The notes under the pieces were generated by a model. It searched no databases. It had not been told where the DNA came from and saw only the letters and a program-made list of their open reading frames with translations. 64,000 nt of DNA from Roseiarcus sp963709185 (GTDB lineage: Bacteria; Pseudomonadota; Alphaproteobacteria; Rhizobiales; Beijerinckiaceae), in the NCBI GenBank assembly GCA_963709185.1, contig CAVPVQ010000022.1, positions 700,179-764,178 on the forward strand, written 5' to 3'. Both the position numbers and the translations under genes were made by a program. Positions 45,424 to 52,995 of this stretch are shown piece after piece. Position 1 is the first letter of the stretch, and the number at the start of each line of letters is the position of its first letter.

Positions 45424-46311
45424 TCAGCCTTTGACCTCGACGCCCGCCCATTCTTCCACAACGCGGGTGATCGAAGTGAAGTCGGACGTCGGGCCGAATT
45501 TCGCGTTGGTCACCGCGAGCATCTGTCGCACCGCGGCGCCGACGACCATCGGAACGCCGAGGGCTTCGGCCTCGTCGACGCAAAGCCGCACGTCCTTGTA
45601 GGACAGTCCTGTCGCAAAGCCGAAGTCGAAGGTGCGTGTGAGGATGGAGCGAGGGAACTTGTCCTGCGTCGCGCTGTTGCGCCCGCTCCCCGCGTTGATG
45701 ATGTCGAGCATCACCTTGGGGTCGATGCCCGCCTTGACACCCATCACCAGCGCTTCCGACGAGATCACCAGGGCGGCCGCGGCGAGCAGATTGTTGCCGA
45801 GCTTGGCGACCTGGGCGAGGCCGGCCTTTTCCCCGACAAAAAACACCTTGCCGAAATTCTTGAGAAGCGGCTCGGTAGTTTCGAAGGCCGCGCGAGGGCC
45901 GGACGCCATCACCGCGAGGGTGCCGCCCTTGGCTCCGGCGATGCCGCCCGACACCGGCGCGTCGATCCACGCGATGCCGCGCGGCTCAAGGCCGCGCGAC
46001 ACGCGGCCCGCCATGCCCGGGCCGCTGGTCGACAGATCGACGATGGTCTTGACGCGGGAGCCGCGTCCAAGGCCGTCCAGCACGACCTTCTCAACGATGT
46101 CGGGCGTGGGCAGGCTGACGAACGCAATGTCGGCGCTGTCGCCCACTTCCTGCGGCGAAGCGGCGATCACAGCGCCCGCGTCCTTCAGCGGCTTCAACGC
46201 CTCGGCGCTGGTGTCGAAAACGGAGAGTGCGAAGCCGGCGTCGATCAACCGTCGACTCATGGGCCCGCCCATCCGGCCAAGCCCGATAAAACCGACCGCT
46301 GGAGTCAGCAT
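45424..46311 (-). CDS. NAD-binding 3-hydroxyisobutyrate-dehydrogenase-like oxidoreductase
   Basis: A 295-residue beta-hydroxyacid dehydrogenase. It has the Rossmann motif VGFIGLGRMGGPMSRRL, the substrate site DAPVSGGIAGAKGGTLAVM and the catalytic Lys in VAKLGNNLL. It would oxidise a short beta-hydroxy acid with NAD(P). It is the first gene of the HIBADH, CMD, ALDH module on the minus strand (gaps of 71 and 32 bases). Confidence 0.93.
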   Translation of the reverse strand: MLTPAVGFIGLGRMGGPMSRRLIDAGFALSVFDTSAEALKPLKDAGAVIAASPQEVGDSADIAFVSLPTPDIVEKVVLDGLGRGSRVKTIVDLSTSGPGMAGRVSRGLEPRGIAWIDAPVSGGIAGAKGGTLAVMASGPRAAFETTEPLLKNFGKVFFVGEKAGLAQVAKLGNNLLAAAALVISSEALVMGVKAGIDPKVMLDIINAGSGRNSATQDKFPRSILTRTFDFGFATGLSYKDVRLCVDEAEALGVPMVVGAAVRQMLAVTNAKFGPTSDFTSITRVVEEWAGVEVKG

Positions 46312-46505
46312 GCGTGCGCTCCTCGTTCCCTCTTTTCGGGCAAATTGCTCAATGCTCTATTCCACTTGAACTCTAACCCAGTTCCAGCCTTGCAGCATCG
46401 CCAGCCGGCACATAACAGAAATATGCTCGCCGCTATCGCAGCGACGAGCGCAGGGCCGCCTCTCTGCTCGATCAGCGGCGAATGGGGCCGCGCGATGGCG
46501 CGCGC

Positions 46506-47384
46506 TCAGGCGACCCGGCTCGTCTCGCCGCTCGCCAGGGCGATCTCGACCACATGGAGGCCCGCCGCGGTGGCGCGCGAGGGAAACACGCGCTTCAGCC
46601 GATCCTCATGCACCGGGATGACACGCCTGTGTTCGCCGCCGACCGCCTTGAGCATGTCCGCGCTCGTGAACAGCAGATTGGATTGACTGCCGACCGCCAA
46701 TCCGATCGGCACCAGATGCGGGTCGTTCTTGTCGAGCCCCGTCAGGTTGTCATAGGTGTAGATCAGGTCGCCCGCCAGCACCCAGGCGTCCTGGCTTTCG
46801 CGCGCGCCGTCATTGCGCACCGTGACATACATCGAGCCATACGTGTGGGTGTCCGCCGCCAGATGCAGGTCGACGCCTGGCAGCACGTCCTCGCGATCGC
46901 CGTCGACGACGATCATGCGGCCCTCGCGAGCGAGGCGCACCGCCTTGACGATGTCGGCCGGATCGGCGGCGCCGACCAGGAAGCGAAACTCGGGGCCCAG
47001 CGTCATCGCCCAGACCCATTTGTCGAGCTCGCGCTTCTGAATGTAAAATTTGGCGTTGGGGAACAGGTCGAGGCCGCCCATGTGATCGAAATGCGCGTGG
47101 GTGATCAGGACTGTGGTCACGTCGGCGGGCGCGACGCCGCACTCGGCGAGCACTTCGGCGGCCGAATGCCAGTTCGAGACGCCGTAGAGATCGGCGAGAT
47201 ACTTGCCGTACTCCTTATGGTCGTATCCGGTGTCGACCAGGATGACCTCGCCCTGCCCCTTGATGAGGACGTAAGCATAGGGAAGGTTGCGAATGCCGTG
47301 GTATTGCGGGCCATAGAGCATGACGCTCTGCGGAAACTTCGCCACCGCGGCGTAGTCCAGCACCCATATCGAATACATCGCCAT
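46506..47384 (-). CDS. Metallo-beta-lactamase hydrolase, AHL-lactonase-like (copy 2)
   Basis: A 292-residue hydrolase with the metal motif HAHFDHMGGLDLFP and later ligands in AADTHTYGS and LAGDLIYTY. It resembles copy 1 in plan but differs throughout. It lies downstream of an unknown 150-residue gene (24-base gap) and upstream of HIBADH. Confidence 0.88.
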   Translation of the reverse strand: MAMYSIWVLDYAAVAKFPQSVMLYGPQYHGIRNLPYAYVLIKGQGEVILVDTGYDHKEYGKYLADLYGVSNWHSAAEVLAECGVAPADVTTVLITHAHFDHMGGLDLFPNAKFYIQKRELDKWVWAMTLGPEFRFLVGAADPADIVKAVRLAREGRMIVVDGDREDVLPGVDLHLAADTHTYGSMYVTVRNDGARESQDAWVLAGDLIYTYDNLTGLDKNDPHLVPIGLAVGSQSNLLFTSADMLKAVGGEHRRVIPVHEDRLKRVFPSRATAAGLHVVEIALASGETSRVA

Positions 47385-47408
47385 GACGTTCCCCGTCCGG
47401 TGTGCAGG

Positions 47409-47861
47409 CTAGTCGGAGCGCAGCGCCGCGCGCGTCGCCGCCTGGCTGTGCGCGGCGCAACACGCCTGTGTGAAATCGACCGCCTCGAAGCCGGGCAACG
47501 CCCGGCCGGCGGCGCGCAGGTGCCTCTCGGCTTCCTCCAGCAAATGCAGGAATCCATCGCCGTCGGGGTCGTTCGACGACAGCGCGGCGGCGAGCCCTCG
47601 CTCAAGAGCGGTGGCGGCGCCGTCGAGATGAAAGCGGTGATGGGCCGCCGCCGCCGGCGCCCGCAAGCTGCGAAGCTGCTCGGAAGCCTCGCCCAGCCCC
47701 TCGCGCGCGGATTCCAGCGGTTCGAAATCGACGACGCGGGTTTGAGCGGCGGTCAGTCGTTTGAGCAAGAAACCGGAAAGCTGGATCAACGCCCGCCGCA
47801 GCGCCTCGTGAACAGGCTTGGCTTCCAGGACATATCGGAGCAGGGGATCGGACGCGCTCAT
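47409..47861 (-). CDS. Protein of unknown function, helical
   Basis: A 150-residue soluble protein beginning MSASDPLLRYVLEAKPV. It is rich in Ala, Leu, Arg and Glu and likely all-helical, with no signal peptide or membrane segment. I do not recognise a family. It is the first gene of the minus-strand run that ends at DUF2877 and lies 24 bases before a metallo-beta-lactamase gene. Start at ATG 47861; upstream in-frame sequence overlaps the opposite-strand gene region and is not protein-like. Confidence 0.65.
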   Translation of the reverse strand: MSASDPLLRYVLEAKPVHEALRRALIQLSGFLLKRLTAAQTRVVDFEPLESAREGLGEASEQLRSLRAPAAAAHHRFHLDGAATALERGLAAALSSNDPDGDGFLHLLEEAERHLRAAGRALPGFEAVDFTQACCAAHSQAATRAALRSD

Positions 47862-48158
47862 GCCGACGCATCCGCGATCACGTCGCGAGGCTTCAATCTT
47901 GGCCACGCCTCGCCCCGCCCCGCCATGTTTCCTCGCCCTGTTCGCCAGGCCAAACTCGAGCCCGGTCGTTCCCGCAGCCGCAACCCATCGCGGGCGCGGC
48001 CACGCTAGCAAACGAGCCGCCGCGGCGATCATCCCGACCGACAACATAACAGATATAGCGGTTTCGGCCGCCCCGAATATTTCACTTCGCCGCCGCCGAT
48101 TGCCAAACTGCGCCGGAATGAGGAAGGATCGGAAAAACTCTTTCCGGGAGGTGAGAAC

Positions 48159-49034
48159 ATGGCCAATCCGACAGAAAAGCAAGCGCCCGGCTTCTATAAA
48201 CGCCGGATCGGCGACGCGCTCGTAACGACAGTGAACGACGGCTTTCTCGACATTCCGTTCGCCATTCTCAGAGGCGCGGAGCTCGAGGACTTCCAGGGGC
48301 TGATGCGCGATGCGTTCCGCGACGGGCCGCCGCGCCTGACGGTGAACGCCTTCGTCATCCAGACCGACCGAAACACCATCCTGGTCGACGCCGGCGGCGG
48401 AACGACGACCGTCTATTCGATGGGGTTGCTGCTGGACAATCTCGCCGCCGCCGGCTTTTCGCCGAGTGATTTCGATACGGTGCTGCTGACGCACATCCAT
48501 CCCGATCATTCGAGCGGCCTGATGGACCCGGACTGGAAGGCCATATTCTCGCGCGCCGAAGTCGTCGTGCATGAGGACGACCTGTCGTTCTGGTCCGATC
48601 CGGGCCTGCGCGACGGACGTTCGCCCGCCGCGACGCCCTATCTGGACTCCGCGGATGCGTTGATCCGCGCCTATCGCGAGCAGTTCCGACCGACTCGAGG
48701 CGGAGCCGTCGTGGCGGGCGTCACACAACTGCCGCTTCCCGGCCATACGCCCGGACACAGCGGCTATCGGCTCGATTCCGCAGGCGAGAGCCTGGTGATG
48801 TGGGGCGACACGGTTCACGTGCCAGAGATCCAGATCCCGCGGCCCCAGGTGACGAGCGAGTTCGATATCAATGAGCGTCTCGCCGAGCAAAACCGGCGGC
48901 GCATTTTCGATCTCGTGGCGACCGAGGGCGTGCTGGTGACCGGCGGCCACCTGCACCTGCCCGGTTTCGCCCATCTGGTGCGCAGCGGAAGCGGCTTCCG
49001 ACTCGTTCCCGAACCGTGGCGGGTCGTCGTCTAG
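48159..49034 (+). CDS. Metallo-beta-lactamase hydrolase (copy 3)
   Basis: A 291-residue hydrolase with HIHPDHSSGLMDP, then LPGHTPGHSGYRL and a later Asp in WGDTVHVPE, the full dinuclear site. It has a good ribosome site (GGGAGGTGAGAA) and stands alone on the plus strand, divergent from the unknown 150-residue gene. Its TAG stop is formed at the TA target of the IS630 element; the base after the second TA copy is also G, so the same stop existed before insertion. Confidence 0.9.
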   Translation: MANPTEKQAPGFYKRRIGDALVTTVNDGFLDIPFAILRGAELEDFQGLMRDAFRDGPPRLTVNAFVIQTDRNTILVDAGGGTTTVYSMGLLLDNLAAAGFSPSDFDTVLLTHIHPDHSSGLMDPDWKAIFSRAEVVVHEDDLSFWSDPGLRDGRSPAATPYLDSADALIRAYREQFRPTRGGAVVAGVTQLPLPGHTPGHSGYRLDSAGESLVMWGDTVHVPEIQIPRPQVTSEFDINERLAEQNRRRIFDLVATEGVLVTGGHLHLPGFAHLVRSGSGFRLVPEPWRVVV

Positions 49035-50094
49035 AGCACATCCCGGCATTGATGAATTGATTGTGATGGCGGCGGGGATTCCGTTCGCGGGCGAAATATG
49101 AGTTGATTGAGCCTCTGATTCGGGAGGCTCCGATGGTCGGTCGGCCGTATTCGGAAGAGTTTCGCCGACGTGTGTTGGAGGAAGTGGCGGAGGGGAGTTC
49201 GCGTCGCGGCGCGGCTCTTCGCTTCAAGGTGGGAGCGTCCTCGGCGATCCGCTGGAAGAAGCGGCTCGACGAGACGGGCAGCGCCGCTCCTGCGCCGCGG
49301 GCGGGCAAGAGCCGCTCGCCGCTGGAGGCGCACGCGGCTTGGTTGTTGGCGCTGATCGAAGCGGAGCCCGATTTGAGCTTGGCCGAGCTGACGCAGCGCC
49401 TCCGGACGGAACGGGGCCTGACCACCTCCACCAGCGCGATCGATCGCTTCGTCCACCGGCATGGGCTCAGCTTCAAAAAAAACTCTGCACGCCGCCGAGC
49501 AGGACCGACCCGACGTGGCGCAAGCGCGTGAAGCCTGGAAGGCGAGCCAGGCGAACTTGGACCCCGACAAGCTGGTGTTCATCGACGAGACGGGCGCTTC
49601 CACCAAAATGGTCCGCCGGCGCGGGCGATGCCGGCGCGGCCAACGGCTGTTGGCCAAGGCGCCCTTCGGACACTGGAAGACCACCACCTTCACCGCCGGC
49701 CTGCGTCGCGACGGGCTGGTCGCGCCCTTCGTTCTGGACGGTCCCATGAACGGCGAGGCCTTCCTGGTCTACGTCGAAAAAATACTCGTCCCCACCCTGC
49801 GGCCCGACGAGATCGTGGTGATGGACAACCTGCCCGCCCACAAGGTCGCGGGCGTACGCAAACTGATCGCCGCCGCCGGAGCCGAAATGCGCTTGTTGCC
49901 GGCCTACTCACCCGATCTGAACCCGATCGAAATGGCCTTTTCCCAACTCAAGTCGCATCTGCGAAAGGCCGCCGAGCGAACCGTCCCGGCCCTCTGGGAC
50001 CGCATCGGCCAATGCCTCGACGAAATCACCCCGCAAGCTTGCGCAAACTACTTCGCCGAGGCCGGATATGCCCCATCTTAGGCGGGCAATGCTC
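49034..50094 (+). mobile_element. IS630-family insertion sequence
   Basis: A roughly 1.06 kb element flanked by TA on both sides (49032-49033 and 50095-50096), the usual IS630 target duplication. Inverted ends begin GAGCACATCCCGGCA on the left. On the right, the reverse complement begins GAGCATTGCCCGCC; the repeats are imperfect. It carries one transposase gene in two frames. Confidence 0.85.
49133..50081 (+). CDS. IS630-family transposase in two frames
   Basis: DDE transposase. The first frame begins at ATG 49133 behind GGGAGGC and encodes the N-terminal helix-turn-helix (PYSEEFRRRVLEEVAEG). It runs to 49531. The second frame encodes the catalytic part with FIDETGAST, VMDNLPAHK and SPDLNPIEM, ending at 50081. 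The frames join at a run of eight A bases (49475-49482), where reading KKT rather than KKN gives the family sequence KKTLHAAEQDRPDVA. The shift may be natural slippage that regulates transposition, or an inactivating indel. Confidence 0.88.
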
Positions 50095-50120
50095 TAGACG
50101 TTGTCGCGATGGGGGAAACG

Positions 50121-50151
50121 GAAAACCCCTCGCCCGATGACGGACGAGGGG
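50121..50151 (-). terminator. Rho-independent terminator for the ABC binding-protein gene
   Basis: On the minus strand, CCCCTCG pairs with CGAGGGG (50126-50132 with 50145-50151) across a 12-base loop. Four T bases follow on the minus strand (AAAA at 50122-50125 on plus). It lies 45 bases beyond the binding-protein stop. Confidence 0.65.
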
Positions 50152-50196
50152 CTCGGACGAGGATCGGCGCGGAGGTCTGTCGCGCCGAACCTGACG

Positions 50197-51363
50197 TCAG
50201 TCCTTGACCTCGACCCATTGCTTGCTGGCCGCGTCATATTTGACGAGGGTCAACTGCTCGGCGTTGATCGTGATGTGATTCTTTTCCGTGAATCCGAGGT
50301 CGCCGGTGATGCCCTTGAAGCCTTGAACGGCGTTGAACCCCTTCTGCAGGTCCGCGGGCTTGGTCGATTTGGCGTCCTTGATCACCTGCGCCAGCATCAT
50401 GATGCTGTCGTAACTGGTCTCGGCGAACGGCGTCGCCTCGACGTTGAACTTCTTCTTGTACTCTTCACGGAACGCCAGCAGTTCGGCGCTGGGATGCAGG
50501 TCGGACGTCAACACCGCGCTCACCGTCCCGTTGGCGATGTCTCCCGCGAGCTTGGAGAAGGTGTCGTCGGCGTTGGTCTCGTCATTGCCGAACACCATCG
50601 CGTCATAGCCGCTCGAGTGAAGGTCCTGCTCGAACGCCGCCTGGTCTTGCGGCGTCAGCCACGCATCGACGCATTTGACGCCGGCCGCCTTCATCGCGTT
50701 GACCTCGGGCATCAGGCCAGTGGTCGCGCCGGTCGACCAGTTCTCGGTGATTGGATGGTCGATGTTGATCTTCTTGCCGGCCTTGTCATAGGCGAGCTGA
50801 ATGCCGAACAGACCCCCTTGCCCGTAGGTCGAGGGATCGTGCAGCACGGCGATTCCGTCCGGGCAGTGCTTCAGCGCGTAGTTGCCGATCTTTTCGCCCC
50901 AGGCGAACGTGTTCAGGCCGAAGTCGAACACCCACGGATTGGGCGCCGCGGTCGGCCCCTCGGGATTGACGGTGAGGCCGCCGTCGTCGACCACGCCGAT
51001 GGTCGGAATCTTGTGCCGCGTCGCCAGTTGCGCGGTGACCGGGCCGGTGTCCGGCGAGCCGGCGATCGCCACCGCGCCGGCGGCCACGAGTTTCTCGAAG
51101 AGCTGGCCGGAGACCGTCGCCGAAGCATCGTCGTTGTGCGGGTCAAGCTTGAGTTGGTGGCCGAGCACCCCGCCGGCGGCGTTGATCTTGTCGACCGCCA
51201 TCTGCGCGCCGTTGACCGTGGCGACGCCCGTCGAGCCGTAGGCGCCGGTGGTGCCGGCGATCAAGCCGATGAGGTAAGGTCCATCGGCGGCGCGGACCTG
51301 GCTCGCGACGCCGCAAAGCGCCGCCGCAGCCAGAAGTGCGGTTGCTGTTGCAAGGGTTCTCAT
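50197..51363 (-). CDS. Branched-chain-amino-acid-type ABC substrate-binding protein
   Basis: A 388-residue periplasmic binding protein of the LivJ/Peripla_BP_6 type. A signal peptide is clear (MRTLATATALLAAAALCGVA, cleavage near SQVRA-ADG). The mature part has IAGTTGAYGSTGVATVNGAQ and FGNDETNADDTF. Start at ATG 51363 behind GGGAGGAA. It is divergent from the LivH gene across 719 bases and is the natural partner of LivH, LivM-LivG and LivF. The ligand is unknown; amides and urea derivatives are used by some relatives. Confidence 0.9.
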   Translation of the reverse strand: MRTLATATALLAAAALCGVASQVRAADGPYLIGLIAGTTGAYGSTGVATVNGAQMAVDKINAAGGVLGHQLKLDPHNDDASATVSGQLFEKLVAAGAVAIAGSPDTGPVTAQLATRHKIPTIGVVDDGGLTVNPEGPTAAPNPWVFDFGLNTFAWGEKIGNYALKHCPDGIAVLHDPSTYGQGGLFGIQLAYDKAGKKINIDHPITENWSTGATTGLMPEVNAMKAAGVKCVDAWLTPQDQAAFEQDLHSSGYDAMVFGNDETNADDTFSKLAGDIANGTVSAVLTSDLHPSAELLAFREEYKKKFNVEATPFAETSYDSIMMLAQVIKDAKSTKPADLQKGFNAVQGFKGITGDLGFTEKNHITINAEQLTLVKYDAASKQWVEVKD

Positions 51364-52082
51364 CGATCTCGTTCCTCCCTTAATCCTGGCAAGGTCCGAA
51401 GCGACCGTCCAAGAGATGTGTCGCGCCTTTGCTGAGCGGATCGCAAGGCTTCCATGTTTGCTCGCCCAGATCGCCGTCTTTGTCAAAGTAGAACTGCCCG
51501 CCGGGAAAGCTCGAACCGGGCGCGGCGACGCGACATCGAACCTCACGGTTCAACATCGGCGCAAGCCCGGCGCGCGGCGGCCGCGAAGGGCAGTCTCTCG
51601 CTGCAAATCATTGAAAACGTTCCGATAAGACGCTTCCGCCGGCACGGATGCGAAGCGGGCGTCGCCGGGTCGGACCCTTCTCGCTGATGTCCACGACGCG
51701 TCTCACGGAGGATTTTCTTTGCACCTCTCATAGCTGTTATGTCGGGGTCATTAGCTGTCGCGGATCAACGCTTCCGGCTAGCAGATTTGACCACCAAGGT
51801 CTGTCCCCGGCGTGGTGAAAAGCCAAGTCATGAAGCCGGTTGCGTCGGGTGTTTGGGGGCGCCGCGGGACCATCGAGATCGGTCGAGGAATCGGGGCTCC
51901 AGGAGTGTGCGAGAAGACCCGCGGCGCTGACAAACCGGTGCGCTGGCTGGACGAAGCGCCGGCCGCGGAAGCATGTTAGGCTTGAACGGCGCGGTCGGAC
52001 GCCGTGGCGTAGGTTTGGGGTCGCTGCCGCACGGCGGGCGTGTTTAGGGTTGGCCGCACAACCGGGTGCGAGGAAACACCAA
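51364..52082. other. Long intergenic region between binding protein and LivH
   Basis: I see no supportable gene in these 719 bases. Short open frames on both strands lack ribosome sites and recognisable sequence. It is unusually long for this dense window and must hold the divergent promoters; a degraded mobile element is possible but not recognised. Confidence 0.5.
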
Positions 52083-52985
52083 GTGCTCCAGTTCGTGCTC
52101 AGCGGCGTCGCGATAGGGTCGGTGTACGGGCTCATCGGGATGGCGTTGGCCATCACGTTCTACGTCACCCGCGTCATCAATTTCGCGCAGGGGCAGTTGA
52201 TGATGACGACGGTCATGGTGACGGCGGAATTGTCAGCGGTTGGTTGGCCGACCTGGCTTTCGGCCATCGCGGGGCTGGCGTGTTCGTGCGCCCTCGGCGT
52301 GCTCTCCTATTTTATCGCCGTGCGACCTATCCTGGCGTTCGATCGGTTCAGTTTCGGCTGGCTCGTCAGCACGCTCGGCTTCGCCGTGATCATCGAAAAT
52401 GCGGCGGCCTATATCTGGGGACCTACCTCGCAAGCCTTTCCGCCGATTTTCAACGAAACCAGCTTTCACCTGTTTGGCGCCGTTCTGACGGGCCAGCAAT
52501 TGCTCGCCATCGTCACCGCCGCGGTCTTCACCGTCGGCTTCGAGCTGGTGCGTCGCCGCACGCTGTTCGGCAAGCTCGGCATGGCGACGGCCGCCGATCC
52601 GGAAATGGCGACCGCCATTGGCGTCAACACGACGGTCGTGGCGATCGTCGCCTTCGCTGCGTCGGCGTTCTTCGCGGGCGCCGCCGGCGTGTTGATCGGG
52701 CCAACCACTTTCGCCAACCCCTATCTCGGCGACACGTTCGGCACCTACGGATTCATCGCGATGATGATCGGCGGCGGCACCGAGAAGCCGGTCGCGGCGA
52801 TGCTCGGCGGTCTGCTGCTCGGCGTATGCGCGGAAGGCGCCAACGCGCTGATCAATTCGCAGGCCTCCGACTGGTTTCCGTTTGTCGTGCTCGTCATCAT
52901 CCTGATCGTCTCGCCGAAGGGCCTGTTCAGCGCCGGAGGCATGTTCCGGCTTCGGCGGGTCGCCTCCGTCCAGGCAGGGGCTTGA
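52083..52985 (+). CDS. Branched-chain-type ABC permease LivH
   Basis: A 300-residue inner-membrane permease with about eight helices, starting at GTG 52083 behind GCGAGGAA. It has the LivH-type N-terminus (LSGVAIGSVYGLIGMALAI), NFAQGQLMM, the EAA-like loop FGKLGMATAADPEMATAIG, and ends IVSPKGLFS. It pairs with the LivM domain downstream. Confidence 0.92.
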   Translation: MLQFVLSGVAIGSVYGLIGMALAITFYVTRVINFAQGQLMMTTVMVTAELSAVGWPTWLSAIAGLACSCALGVLSYFIAVRPILAFDRFSFGWLVSTLGFAVIIENAAAYIWGPTSQAFPPIFNETSFHLFGAVLTGQQLLAIVTAAVFTVGFELVRRRTLFGKLGMATAADPEMATAIGVNTTVVAIVAFAASAFFAGAAGVLIGPTTFANPYLGDTFGTYGFIAMMIGGGTEKPVAAMLGGLLLGVCAEGANALINSQASDWFPFVVLVIILIVSPKGLFSAGGMFRLRRVASVQAGA

Positions 52986-52995
52986 GGATGTCCGT

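Noticed and set aside
40079..48000. A quorum-quenching locus based on AHL-lactonase similarity
   Set aside because: No LuxI/LuxR genes are present and the neighbours are catabolic, so a signalling role is not supported.
47862..49049. Extension of the 150-residue unknown protein into a 546-residue protein
   Set aside because: The extra part is antisense to the divergent metallo-beta-lactamase gene and has shadow-like composition.
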